The notes under the pieces: model-generated | Seen by the model: only the letters and a program-made list of their open reading frames with translations | Databases searched by the model: none | What the model was told of the DNA's origin: nothing | Program-made: the position numbers and the translations under genes | Source: Oscillospiraceae bacterium | Lineage (GTDB): Bacteria; Bacillota; Clostridia; Oscillospirales; Acutalibacteraceae | DNA length: 64,000 bases | Reading direction: 5' to 3' | Assembly: GCA_009785335.1 (NCBI GenBank) | Contig: WQWM01000009.1 | Coordinates: 1-64,000 of the forward strand | Shown here: positions 50,073-58,201 of the stretch, one piece after another | Position numbering within the stretch: position 1 is the first letter of the stretch | How the letters are laid out: the number at the start of each line of letters is the position of its first letter

Positions 50073-51437
50073 ATGTTGAAACGTGTGTGTTGTGTGTTAT
50101 CTTGTGTGGTGCTGCTGTGCACTGCGCTGGTTATTCCAAGCCAGGCTGCTGCGCCGCGCTGCAATTGCGACACTGTGCTGCAAGTTTGGGTAGACGGCTG
50201 GGGGCAAACGTTGTTCTTTGATGAGGGCACCGAAAACCAGCGCGGCCAAGGACCCATACGCACAGACCGCATTGTGCGCAGTGTGCCCGGCGTGCTGTGG
50301 GGGGCTACCCGCACCACGCTTAGCTTTTTCAACCCATGGCGCAGGCCGGGGTTTCATTATGAATATTTTGTGCGTGGGCTGGCCAATGCTGCCGAAAATA
50401 TGCTGGGACACTTGCAAATTGACGAACACGGCAACAGCGTCTACCCGCTCACCAGCACATGGTACATCGCCGATCAATGCCACATTGAGCACCCAGAGTT
50501 CTGGTTTATCTATGACTTCCGCCAATGCCCGTTTGAAAGCGCACGTCAGCTTAACGATTTCATCGAGGCATTGCTGGCACACACAGGGCATCGCAGCATT
50601 GCGCTCACCAGCCACAGCCAAGGCGGCATTACGGTGATGACCTATCTTGCGTTGTTTGGCTCGCGCAGGCTGGATACACTGATTCTGGCCAACAGTGCTT
50701 TTCAAGGTTTAGATCTGGTTGGGCGGTTGTTCACCCGCCAATTTGGTATTGACCAGCATTCCGCCGCCGCGTTCATGGGCATTAACCCGCGCTTAACTCG
50801 ATTTTTGCCAAACTTGGGCAATGCTATCTATGAGAACATGTTCGACTACCTGATGGACTTGTATATCATTCCGCAGCTGGCCACCATGCCCATTCTTTGG
50901 GCCTTTGTGCCGCCGGATTACTTTGATGAAGCGGTGCGTCTGTGGGGCGATGACCCGCGCTTGCAGCATGTGCTGCAGGGCGCACGGCGTTATCAACGCG
51001 AAGTGGCTCGTCGCAGTGAACAACTGCTGCGTCAGGCCATGCGCAATGGCACACACGTGGCGGTTTTGGCGAGCTATGGCAACGCACCTATTCCGGTGAC
51101 GAGTGGTGTACAATACCAAAGTGACAGACTCATCGGCACGGCGCGCATGAGTGGCGGTGCAACCGTTGCGCCCTTTGGCGAAACCTTGCGTCCGGGCACA
51201 GGCCGTCATCGCAGCCCCGACGATATCATTGATGCGTCTACTGCGATGTTTCCTAACCAAACTTGGTTTGTGCGCGACAACTGGCACGCTGCTGAAGTGA
51301 TGTATGACCTGCGCATGTGGATTATTCACAGCCGCACACAGCCCACCGTGTGGCAAAACCCAGATTTCCCGCAGTTCCTCAGGCATCCAGGCAATGGCGG
51401 GCAAGCGGTGCCGCAGTGTTTGGTGACTAGGGTGTAG
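50073..51437 (+). CDS. Secreted alpha/beta hydrolase, lipase/acyltransferase-like
   Basis: 454 aa. Signal peptide MLKRVCCVLSCVVLLCTALV with cleavage near SQAAA. A nucleophile elbow is seen in SIALTSHSQGGITVM (Ser of SHSQGG, the LCAT/lipase-like S-x-S-x-GG form), preceded by FIYDFRQCPFESARQLNDFI, as in LCAT-type esterases. Candidate catalytic His is in RDNWHAAEV. It is exported; substrate unknown. A 'DGWGQTLFFDEGT' N-terminal segment may bind substrate. AAAGGGG precedes ATG 50073. Confidence 0.75.
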   Translation: MLKRVCCVLSCVVLLCTALVIPSQAAAPRCNCDTVLQVWVDGWGQTLFFDEGTENQRGQGPIRTDRIVRSVPGVLWGATRTTLSFFNPWRRPGFHYEYFVRGLANAAENMLGHLQIDEHGNSVYPLTSTWYIADQCHIEHPEFWFIYDFRQCPFESARQLNDFIEALLAHTGHRSIALTSHSQGGITVMTYLALFGSRRLDTLILANSAFQGLDLVGRLFTRQFGIDQHSAAAFMGINPRLTRFLPNLGNAIYENMFDYLMDLYIIPQLATMPILWAFVPPDYFDEAVRLWGDDPRLQHVLQGARRYQREVARRSEQLLRQAMRNGTHVAVLASYGNAPIPVTSGVQYQSDRLIGTARMSGGATVAPFGETLRPGTGRHRSPDDIIDASTAMFPNQTWFVRDNWHAAEVMYDLRMWIIHSRTQPTVWQNPDFPQFLRHPGNGGQAVPQCLVTRV

Positions 51438-51450
51438 AAAGATAAAATCC

Positions 51451-51843
51451 ATGAAACGCTACGACAAAGAGTGCCCCACCTGCCGCGTTATGTGTCAGTT
51501 TGAGGACGGCGCGGATGAAACTACATGCTTATATTGTGGTGGAGTGGTACCAGCTTATGATCCTGTTGATACCACCCCAAACCCGAAGATAGTGTTTGTC
51601 GCCGGCTTGGTGATTTGGCCGGTGCTAATACTAAGGATGATGCGCAACAGTAATGCGCCAGAATTGGCTGGCTTGCTGGTTATGCTCGTGCCCATGCTTG
51701 TATGGTGCTTGATATTCCTTTGTGCCACCAAACGCGTGCCGCGGCACTTTAGAATAGACATTGCCAAATACCTTGCAGTTGGCGCGGCTGTTGCGGCAGT
51801 GTTTTTTCTGCTATGGTATTTCGGTGTGAGAGGAAGCCCGTGA
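51451..51843 (+). CDS. Zinc-ribbon membrane protein, first of a pair
   Basis: 130 aa. N-terminal zinc ribbon C-x2-C (CPTC) and C-x2-C (CLYC), about 15 residues apart, then three membrane helices (VFVAGLVIWPVLIL; LAGLLVMLVPMLVWCLIFL; AVGAAVAAVFFLLWYF). It has the same plan as the next gene. Function unknown. The ribosome site is weak, and the start lies 13 bp after the hydrolase stop, so it may depend on translation of that gene. Confidence 0.75.
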   Translation: MKRYDKECPTCRVMCQFEDGADETTCLYCGGVVPAYDPVDTTPNPKIVFVAGLVIWPVLILRMMRNSNAPELAGLLVMLVPMLVWCLIFLCATKRVPRHFRIDIAKYLAVGAAVAAVFFLLWYFGVRGSP

Positions 51844-51893
51844 CCCACACTAAAAAATCGCCCTATGCAGCATAATATACAAAGGAGGTTGAC

Positions 51894-52328
51894 ATGTCTT
51901 GGCATGAAGCACAGTGCACAGCCTGCCGAGCCACCAATCAGTTTGCCGCTGATGAAGCGAAGATTATCTGTCGATTTTGCGGCGCGGAAACCTTGGCGCA
52001 TGCCCCAGAACCGAATGATGTGCTTAAATCGTTGTTGAAAGAATCATTTGATTTCAGCAAGCTCTCTCGCGCTAAAGTCATTGCGTTTGCGGCCGGAATA
52101 GTTGCTTTAGCTGCATCTTTTCGATTATTGGCCATGATAGATATGCCACCTTCTGTGCGCGATTGGATTGAGATACTGTTTATCCTTCTTGGGTTTCCCG
52201 CATGGTGCTTGTTGTTTTTCCTCACTGCCAAACGCGTGGCTAGATTTATCAAGCAATTCATTAGACAGCTTTTCGTTGGCTATGTGGTTATTGTGTTGCT
52301 GTTTGCGTTTGTGATAATACATGGCTAA
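51894..52328 (+). CDS. Zinc-ribbon membrane protein, second of a pair
   Basis: 144 aa. Zinc ribbon C-x2-C (CTAC) and C-x2-C (CRFC), then three hydrophobic segments (VIAFAAGIVALAASF; ILFILLGFPAWCLLFFLTAKRV; LFVGYVVIVLLFAFVII). A paralogue of the preceding gene, sharing the ribbon spacing and the WCL-F---TKRV turn. AAGGAGG precedes ATG. Confidence 0.75.
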   Translation: MSWHEAQCTACRATNQFAADEAKIICRFCGAETLAHAPEPNDVLKSLLKESFDFSKLSRAKVIAFAAGIVALAASFRLLAMIDMPPSVRDWIEILFILLGFPAWCLLFFLTAKRVARFIKQFIRQLFVGYVVIVLLFAFVIIHG

Positions 52329-52366
52329 TATAAACACCCTAGCCACTAACGAACCGGAGATTTCTC

Positions 52367-52903
52367 ATGACCCACACCAAAAAAACCGCCCTGTGCGGCG
52401 TATTCACCGGCCTTTCCCTCGCTCTGATGTGGACGCTGTCGGTCATCCCATGGATGGACTACACCGCGCCCGCGCTGGCGGGGATGCTGGTGTTTGTGCT
52501 GGTGTTGCACCTGAACTGGCGATGGGCGGCGGCGGTTTACGTGGCAAGCTCGGTGTTGGCAGCGTTGCTGTTGCCCAACAAATCCGTCGCGGTGATATAC
52601 ATCTTGGTGTTCGGCGGTTATCCCGTGTTGCGTCACGCGTTGCAAAAGCTGCCAAAATGGTTCAGCTGGTTGTGCAAATTCGCTGTGTTTAACGCGGCCA
52701 TGGTGGCGAGCTATTATTTCGCTGTGCTGCTGTTGGGCATTGACATGATGGCAGACTTCGGCTGGTTTGGGCAATTTACCATTTTGATTGTGCTTGCGCT
52801 GGGCAATCTGACTTTCTTTCTGTACGACGCAGTGATTCTCGACACCTTTGCGTTGATTTATCGCAAACGATGGCAGAAAAAATTACAACATTTATTAAAG
52901 TAA
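52367..52903 (+). CDS. Multi-spanning membrane protein, unknown
   Basis: 178 aa, about five or six helices. The opening KTALCGVFTGLSLALMWTLS resembles small integral membrane proteins of the ECF S-component type, but no vitamin-site motif can be named. CGGAGA lies upstream and the MATE gene follows by 13 bp. Function unknown. Confidence 0.75.
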   Translation: MTHTKKTALCGVFTGLSLALMWTLSVIPWMDYTAPALAGMLVFVLVLHLNWRWAAAVYVASSVLAALLLPNKSVAVIYILVFGGYPVLRHALQKLPKWFSWLCKFAVFNAAMVASYYFAVLLLGIDMMADFGWFGQFTILIVLALGNLTFFLYDAVILDTFALIYRKRWQKKLQHLLK

Positions 52904-52916
52904 AGGAACTCCCCCT

Positions 52917-54296
52917 GTGTTATCTTCGCTATCACCTCTCGAACCGCAGTTTGCCAAAACCATGCTGGGCGTAGCCGTGCCGGTAATGGGTGCCAATCTG
53001 CTGCATAACGTTATCATGCTGGCCGACACACTCATGGTCAGCACCCTAGGCGACCAAGCAGTGGCTGCTGTGGCAGCTGCTAACAATTTTTTCTTTGTGT
53101 TTTTTCTGCTGCAATTCGGCTTAATCTCTGGCGCAGCGGTGCTCGCGTCGCAATATTGGGGCCGACGCGACACCCGCAGTGTGGCGCAAATCGCGGGCAT
53201 TATGTTGCGATTTTCCATGTTGGCGGGGCTGTTGTTTGCGTTTGTGGCTATCGCACTCCCCCGCCCCATTATCTCCGCGTTCAGCAGCGACCCCGAAGTG
53301 GTTGCACTGGGCGTCACTTATCTGCGCATTTCGGGCTTTGGCATGCTGCCGTTTTCGTTTGCAAGAGCCTATTGGCTGTTTTTGCGCTCGGTGGAAAAAG
53401 CCAAGCTGGGTTTTTACATGCAGGGCATGAACTTCGTGGTCAACGTGGGCTTGAGTGCCGTGCTGATATTCGGCTTGTTTGGCATGCCTGCCATGGGTGT
53501 GCGGGGCGCGGCGTTTGCTGTGCTGATTTCCCGCGTGGTGGAATGCATCGTCATGCTGTTTTATGCGCGGCGCGAAAAAACGATCGGGGTACGCGTGCGA
53601 GATATCACCCATGCCCCACGCACGCTGCTGCGCGATTTCCTCAAACACGGCAGCATTGTCGTTGGTAACGAGGTGGTGTGGGGCATCGGGGTGTCGCTGC
53701 AAGCAGTCATCTTCGGACAAATCAGCGCAGCGGCCATCACCGCGCAAAGCCTCACGCGCATTTTCTCAGGCATGGGCAGCATTCTCAGTTGCGGCATGTT
53801 CAACGCCTCGGCGGTGGTCACGGGCAAAAGTGTGGGCCGCGGCGACTTCGCGCAAACCAAGCGCCAAAGCAAAGTGATTCTCGCGCTTTCGGGGATAGCG
53901 GGTGTGTTGTGTGCTGGGCAAATGCTGTTGATGCGCGCGCTGGTGCTGGGCCCGGTGTATGCCAGCGGCTTTTTGGGGATTTCTACGCAGGCGATGCAGC
54001 TATTGCGGCAATTCATGCTGGTGGAGGCTGCGGCCATGTTGGTTTTTGTGCCGCATGGCAGCATCATCATCGGGCTGTTGCGCGGCGGCGGCGACACCCG
54101 CTTTTCGTCGGTTTATGATGTCGCCTTCATGTGGGTGTATGCCCTGCCTGTGGCTGCCATTGGTGTGTTTGGGTTTGGCATATCCCCTCTCACAGCATTC
54201 ATGTTGCTGCGTTTTGAGGAGGTTATCAAGTTTGGCGTGGGGCTTGGCCGCGTGCTAAGCTGGAAGTGGATGAAGAATGTGACGAGGGAGACGTAA
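52917..54296 (+). CDS. MATE-family multidrug/cation efflux pump
   Basis: 459 aa from GTG 52917 (AAAGGAA upstream). Twelve-helix MATE architecture in two halves: VAVPVMGANLLHNVIMLADTLMVSTLGD ... and, in the second half, a repeat of the fold with SIVVGNEVVWGIGVSLQAVI. It exports drugs with Na+ or H+. It overlaps no neighbour and is followed by a repeat hairpin. Confidence 0.93.
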   Translation: MLSSLSPLEPQFAKTMLGVAVPVMGANLLHNVIMLADTLMVSTLGDQAVAAVAAANNFFFVFFLLQFGLISGAAVLASQYWGRRDTRSVAQIAGIMLRFSMLAGLLFAFVAIALPRPIISAFSSDPEVVALGVTYLRISGFGMLPFSFARAYWLFLRSVEKAKLGFYMQGMNFVVNVGLSAVLIFGLFGMPAMGVRGAAFAVLISRVVECIVMLFYARREKTIGVRVRDITHAPRTLLRDFLKHGSIVVGNEVVWGIGVSLQAVIFGQISAAAITAQSLTRIFSGMGSILSCGMFNASAVVTGKSVGRGDFAQTKRQSKVILALSGIAGVLCAGQMLLMRALVLGPVYASGFLGISTQAMQLLRQFMLVEAAAMLVFVPHGSIIIGLLRGGGDTRFSSVYDVAFMWVYALPVAAIGVFGFGISPLTAFMLLRFEEVIKFGVGLGRVLSWKWMKNVTRET

Positions 54297-54299
54297 CGC

Positions 54300-54358
54300 G
54301 AAGTGTTCTTTTTTGAAAAAAAGAACCAAAAAACTTTAGTTGCTTCGCGGTGCACAAT
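54300..54358. repeat. Repeat hairpin between MATE and WYL genes
   Basis: A TTCTTTTTTG/AAAAAAAGAAC hairpin followed by TTTAGTTGCTTCGCGG; ends about 15 bp before the WYL regulator start. Confidence 0.8.
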
Positions 54359-54373
54359 ATAACAGGAGATTTT

Positions 54374-55288
54374 ATGCAAATCAACCGGCTATTCGAAATT
54401 GTGTATTTGCTCATAGACAAAAAGCAAATGACTGCCAATGACCTGGCGGCGCATTTTGAGGTGTCTAAACGAACCATTTTGCGTGACATCGACACGCTGA
54501 CCATGGCCGGCATACCGATATACACCACACAAGGCAAGGGCGGCGGCATTTTCATTCAAGACAGTTTTGTGCTCAACAAAGCGTTCATTTCGCCAGAAGA
54601 ACAAAAGCAAATTATGTTCTCGTTGCAAAGCATGGCCGCAACACGGCTGATTGAAACCAACCAAGTGCTGGGTCGGCTGCGCAGCTTTTTTGCGGCCCCG
54701 GGCAAGGAGTGGATCGAGGTTGACTTTTCGCGCTGGGGATATAGTGAAATAGACAACAAAAAATTTGAATTGCTCAAACATGCTATTCTTAACGAGTTTG
54801 CCGTGAAGTTTGACTATCTCAGTGGGCATTGTGAAACCAAAGACCGTGAAGTTTATCCCCTGAAACTGTCCTTCAAGTCAAAGGCGTGGTATGTGCAGGC
54901 GTTTTGCCTAAAGGCAAATGATTACAGAACCTTCAAGTTCACGCGCATCAGCAACATGGCGATGCTAGATAAGCCATTCAATAGCAGTGAATATCAACCG
55001 CCAACCATGGATATGCTGGAAGAGCCCCCGGCAATGTGTTATGTTGATGTTCGCGTGCGTGTTTCACAGGGCGCAAAATATCGCATTTATGACGAGTTTG
55101 AAGCAAGTGAAATCATCGCCCATGCAGACGGAACACTCACATTGCGTATGCCGCAAGACGCGCCGTGGATCAGCGACTATATTCTTTCCTATGGCACGTT
55201 GGTTGTGGTGCTGGAACCGCAGCACGTGGTTGACGACCTATTGGCGCACATGGGAAAAATTAAAGGTAAATATTCACACGAAACATGA
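54374..55288 (+). CDS. YafY-type WYL-domain transcriptional regulator
   Basis: 304 aa from ATG 54374, preceded by AGGAG. The N-terminal DeoR-like winged HTH (LFEIVYLLIDKKQMTANDLA, RTILRDIDTLTMAGIPIYTT) is followed by the WYL domain with its AWYVQAFCL core and a C-terminal WCX extension. WYL proteins bind nucleic acid or nucleotide ligands and act as activators or repressors. Four downstream units and dinB at 29.8 kb share one palindromic promoter and are its likely regulon (inference). Confidence 0.92.
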   Translation: MQINRLFEIVYLLIDKKQMTANDLAAHFEVSKRTILRDIDTLTMAGIPIYTTQGKGGGIFIQDSFVLNKAFISPEEQKQIMFSLQSMAATRLIETNQVLGRLRSFFAAPGKEWIEVDFSRWGYSEIDNKKFELLKHAILNEFAVKFDYLSGHCETKDREVYPLKLSFKSKAWYVQAFCLKANDYRTFKFTRISNMAMLDKPFNSSEYQPPTMDMLEEPPAMCYVDVRVRVSQGAKYRIYDEFEASEIIAHADGTLTLRMPQDAPWISDYILSYGTLVVVLEPQHVVDDLLAHMGKIKGKYSHET

Positions 55289-55290
55289 CG
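55268..55290 (+). repeat. 23-bp sequence shared with the promoter at 56163
   Basis: AAATATTCACACGAAACATGACG occurs identically here and at 56163-56185 but here ends the WYL gene. It lacks the second palindrome half and a -10 at the expected place, so it is probably a degenerate copy or the ancestor of the promoter unit. Confidence 0.7.
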
Positions 55291-55342
55291 TGTTTTCTCG
55301 CCAAACATGCTTGTGATGGCAGAGGAAAATGCGCTGCAGGGG

Positions 55343-55371
55343 TTGACACGTGAGTTGGGTTCGGGTATAAT
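55343..55371 (+). promoter_or_regulatory. Sigma-A promoter of the GNAT gene
   Basis: TTGACA (55343-55348), 17 bp, TATAAT (55366-55371). This unit does not use the palindromic promoter. Confidence 0.85.
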
Positions 55372-55391
55372 GGAGCAGGAGAGGTGGAAAC

Positions 55392-55904
55392 ATGACATTA
55401 GAGATTGATAAATTCACACCATGTCTTGAAGACGCACGCACTGGCGAAATTTTGCCAACCATCTTCACGCCCATTACGCGTACCGAGTTGGAGAACTTGC
55501 AGGGTTGGGGGTTTGAATGGGGCCATCCGAATTTCAATGATGATGAAATTTACAAACTCATGGTCAAGGGTGACCCAACAATTCAAGGGGTCATCGCAAT
55601 CCAAAACAACCCCCGGAACACAGCAATGTTTGTACATGCTGCGGAAGCGGCACCACACAATTTAGGTGTGAACAGGCAATATGATGGTGTAGGCGGTCAT
55701 TTATTTGCTATCGCAGCAAGACGTTCCGTAGAAGAAGGTAATCAAGGCTACCTATATTTTGATGCAAAAAATGAACGCCTTGCACGACATTATGAGCGCA
55801 TGCTTGGCGCACAACACATCGGTATTGCGCACCCATTTCGCATGGAAGTGGACGTAGATAGAGCGATTCAATTGCTTGAGCGTTATATATTTGAGGAGGG
55901 CTAA
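55392..55904 (+). CDS. GNAT-like acetyltransferase fold protein
   Basis: 170 aa. The C-terminal half has the GNAT acetyl-CoA region: GVGGHLFAIAARRSVEEGNQ, then YLYFDAKNERLARHYERMLGA with the typical N---FY-like helix. The N-terminal region is unusual, so substrate cannot be named. GGAG precedes the start. It is followed 1 bp later by a 68-aa partner, as in GNAT/antitoxin-like pairs, but no DUF1778 antitoxin is seen. Confidence 0.7.
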   Translation: MTLEIDKFTPCLEDARTGEILPTIFTPITRTELENLQGWGFEWGHPNFNDDEIYKLMVKGDPTIQGVIAIQNNPRNTAMFVHAAEAAPHNLGVNRQYDGVGGHLFAIAARRSVEEGNQGYLYFDAKNERLARHYERMLGAQHIGIAHPFRMEVDVDRAIQLLERYIFEEG

Positions 55905-55905
55905 C

Positions 55906-56112
55906 ATGTCAGAAAAATTCAAAGAGGACTTGCGAGAACTCGACCGACTTGCTGAAGAAGCCGGCGGCTACCTTGCCGTGCGTTCTCGTGAAGAGCTGGA
56001 CAACGAGCCGCACTATAATTACCCTGCGCTGTCACGCTATGCGCGTGAAAAGGGCGTTAAACCATACCAGTTGAGCGAAAGTGAGATTGAACACTTCCGC
56101 GTGGCAGCATAA
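55906..56112 (+). CDS. 68-aa partner of the GNAT-like protein
   Basis: Starts at ATG 55906 after GAGGAGGG. A charged helix (FKEDLRELDRLAEEAGGYLA) leads into a Tyr-rich part (EPHYNYPALSRYAREKGVKP). No DNA-binding fold is obvious. Tight linkage to the GNAT gene suggests a two-protein unit. Confidence 0.7.
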   Translation: MSEKFKEDLRELDRLAEEAGGYLAVRSREELDNEPHYNYPALSRYAREKGVKPYQLSESEIEHFRVAA

Positions 56113-56176
56113 TCACCAGTCTCCTACCCGGTTTTATGCATGCACATTTGCCACAGCTATAAAAATATTCACACGA

Positions 56177-56214
56177 AACATGACGCATAGTTGTCGTCTT
56201 AAGTGTGTTATACT
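56177..56214 (+). promoter_or_regulatory. WYL-type palindromic promoter, copy 1
   Basis: AACATGACG (56177-56185) with a degenerate second arm TTGTCG (56191-56196), 12 bp, TATACT (56209-56214). The -10 starts 32 bp after the palindrome start, as in all other copies. Confidence 0.8.
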
Positions 56215-56244
56215 ATGCCAAAATGACACAATGGAGGGCTCACA

Positions 56245-56811
56245 ATGTTAGGCATGGTAAGAGAAATGAAAAAGAAGAAGCACAGCATCCCCGAGGATAT
56301 GCTGACTGTGTTTGAGAATATCTATCACCAACACAGAGATGAGATACGCTTTTCACCCGAATGGAATGATGTGTTTTGCCAGGCCATGAGCAAGCACCTC
56401 ACCCAAGCGCAGCGGTTTCGTTTGTATGAAACACAAGGTGCTTGCAACGGCACGGCGGCCAACAGCGAACGCAAGATTTTCGCCCTTGAACACGCCCATC
56501 TGGCTTTGGACGAGCGAATCGCGCTGTTTGCAGAAAGATTCGGCAGATGCAAGCCCGTGTTGAACGACGATAACACGCTGACGCTTAGTTTCAAGTGCTC
56601 GCATGGCTACTACGCACGAGTGAAAGAGGGCAAGTTTAGCACACCGCCGTCGAATGTTGAGGGCTATTTTGAGCGATGCGCGGGCGGGCGTTTGTATGAA
56701 CTGCAAAAAGCGCTGGGAATCCAACTGCGAATTAAGTCGGTTGATGTGTCGCCGCTGTTCGAGGATGCCAAAAATCCAGTTGTGTTCACGTTTGAGATAA
56801 TGGAAAATTAA
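56245..56811 (+). CDS. Unknown 188-aa Cys-containing protein of the WYL regulon
   Basis: GGAGGG precedes ATG. Mostly helical N-terminus, then a compact domain with GACNGTAANSERK, KCSHGYYARVKEGKF, EGYFERCAGGRLYELQKALG and IKSVDVSPL. Conserved-looking Cys/His residues (C, CSH, RCAGG) suggest a ligand or metal site. Family not recognised with certainty; it resembles small Cys-containing proteins annotated only as hypothetical beside YafY regulators. Confidence 0.75.
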   Translation: MLGMVREMKKKKHSIPEDMLTVFENIYHQHRDEIRFSPEWNDVFCQAMSKHLTQAQRFRLYETQGACNGTAANSERKIFALEHAHLALDERIALFAERFGRCKPVLNDDNTLTLSFKCSHGYYARVKEGKFSTPPSNVEGYFERCAGGRLYELQKALGIQLRIKSVDVSPLFEDAKNPVVFTFEIMEN

Positions 56812-56829
56812 ACATAAACATTTTCGCAA

Positions 56830-56867
56830 AACATGACGCACTGTTGTCATGTTTTTTGTGTTATCAT
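56830..56867 (+). promoter_or_regulatory. WYL-type palindromic promoter, copy 2
   Basis: AACATGAC (56830-56837) and GTCATGTT arm (56845-56853 region), TTGTCA (56844-56849), 12 bp, TATCAT (56862-56867). Confidence 0.85.
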
Positions 56868-56911
56868 AGACATTAAGCGACCTGTTGATGATTTAACACG
56901 GAGGAATGTGA

Positions 56912-57361
56912 ATGGAACCAGAAGAAATACTGCATTACTGCTTGCAACATCTTGACGGAGTAGTGCTAGCAGAAAACTGGGGCGAACGAGGCATTTTTTA
57001 TAACCCAGATAATGCCTTGAAAAAAGGCGTTTATGTTTTGACGATTAAAGAAAAAGACGGCGACAACGACAAAGCTTCTGATATAAACAGACCAGGTGTT
57101 TTTAGGGTCAACTTGGGCATCAGAAAAAACACGTTTGTGCAACTGTTTGCCAGTATCCCCAAGCGCCCCGCAGCAGGCGGCGTGGTGGAAATAGACTGCG
57201 ACTTCACAGCACTTGACAAAATAACCCCTCACCCTGTTTACGCGTGGATGGGTTGGATAAGTGTGCTGAATCCATCAACAGAAACGTTTGAATTGTTAAA
57301 GCCATTAATTGATGAATCGCATGCCTTTGCCATGGAGAAATATAAAAAGAAAAAACTATGA
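56912..57361 (+). CDS. DUF6194-family protein
   Basis: 149 aa. The family's conserved string is visible: YNPDNALKKGVYVLTIKEKD, GDNDKASDINRPGVFRVNLG, RPAAGGVVEIDCDFTALDKI and TPHPVYAWMGWISVLNPS. Function unknown; the fold is probably YjbR/MmcQ-like. It has its own palindromic promoter 45 bp upstream. ACGGAGGA precedes ATG. Confidence 0.88.
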   Translation: MEPEEILHYCLQHLDGVVLAENWGERGIFYNPDNALKKGVYVLTIKEKDGDNDKASDINRPGVFRVNLGIRKNTFVQLFASIPKRPAAGGVVEIDCDFTALDKITPHPVYAWMGWISVLNPSTETFELLKPLIDESHAFAMEKYKKKKL

Positions 57362-57369
57362 TTTTTCAA

Positions 57370-57407
57370 AACATGACACGCTGTTGTCATGTTTTTTGTG
57401 TTATACT
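57370..57407 (+). promoter_or_regulatory. WYL-type palindromic promoter, copy 3 (perfect palindrome)
   Basis: AACATGACA (57370-57378) - CGCTGT - TGTCATGTT (57385-57393); TTGTCA (57384-57389), 12 bp, TATACT (57402-57407). No -35 hexamer at the usual spacing (CGCTGT there). Confidence 0.9.
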
Positions 57408-57437
57408 AATACTGATAAATACGAAAGGAGCATCATT

Positions 57438-57848
57438 ATGCTTATTCCAGCAATCGCGTTTCAGGGCAACTGTGACGAAGCCATCAAATTTTACAAAGAG
57501 GTATTTGGGGCACAGGTGAGCAACATGAGCTATGGCAGCGAAGCACCAATAGAATTTGGCGAGGGCGAACCACTGCCAGATCATTTTGTGATGTATTCCG
57601 AGGTAACCATGTTGGGCACTACCATGATGATGAGTGATGGCGGCGAAAAGCCATTGTCAGATTCAGGATTTTGGATGCAGGTTAGCTTGAGCACAAAAGA
57701 GGAAGTTATTTCTGTGTTTGAAAAACTTGCAGATGGCGGAACTGTTGTTGAAGCACCTACGCCGCAATTTTGGGCAGCTTTAAACGCTTATGTCACAGAC
57801 CGTTTTGGCTTGCACTGGAACATTTTAACAAACGAACAAGTTTCATAA
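57438..57848 (+). CDS. VOC-superfamily (PhnB/glyoxalase-like) protein
   Basis: 136 aa from ATG 57438, AAAGGAG upstream; the longer frame is not used. PhnB-like: AIAFQGNCDEAIKFYKEVFGA, MYSEVTMLGTTMMMSDG, GGTVVEAPTPQFWAALNAYV TDRFGLHW. Possible dioxygenase or antibiotic-sequestering protein; metal His are not all present. First gene of a three-gene unit with its own WYL-type promoter. Confidence 0.9.
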   Translation: MLIPAIAFQGNCDEAIKFYKEVFGAQVSNMSYGSEAPIEFGEGEPLPDHFVMYSEVTMLGTTMMMSDGGEKPLSDSGFWMQVSLSTKEEVISVFEKLADGGTVVEAPTPQFWAALNAYVTDRFGLHWNILTNEQVS

Positions 57849-57879
57849 AATATTTGTGAGTAAAAGGAGGTGCGCTATC

Positions 57880-58200
57880 ATGTCTAAAGCGATTTATTAT
57901 GTGTCTTACCCACTGAAAAAAGGAGCCTCTGTGCCAGATTTTCTTGCTGCGGCAGAAAAACTAAACAATGAGTTTATTTCAAAACAACAAGGTTATGTGT
58001 CGTGGCAGCAATTTCGTGACGGCGACATTTGGGCCGATGCCATCACGTTTGAAACCATGGAGGACCTGAAAAACTTCAAGGTTGTGTCGAAAAATCCCAG
58101 CGAGTTGGCCGAAGCATTTTATGCATTCATCAATCCTAATCCCATGCGCTGCAAAACGCATGTGTTTGCCGTTGAAAGAACGTTAACAAAGGTGCAATAA
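57880..58200 (+). CDS. Dimeric alpha/beta-barrel (ABM-like) monooxygenase-fold protein
   Basis: 106 aa from ATG 57880, AAAAGGAGGTG upstream. The opening YYVSYPLKKGASVPDFLAAA and the strand/helix pattern QQGYVSWQQFRDGDIWADAI fit the ABM/Dabb-type fold. Probable small oxygenase or stress protein; substrate unknown. Second gene of the unit starting with the VOC gene. Confidence 0.75.
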   Translation: MSKAIYYVSYPLKKGASVPDFLAAAEKLNNEFISKQQGYVSWQQFRDGDIWADAITFETMEDLKNFKVVSKNPSELAEAFYAFINPNPMRCKTHVFAVERTLTKVQ

Positions 58201-58201
58201 C

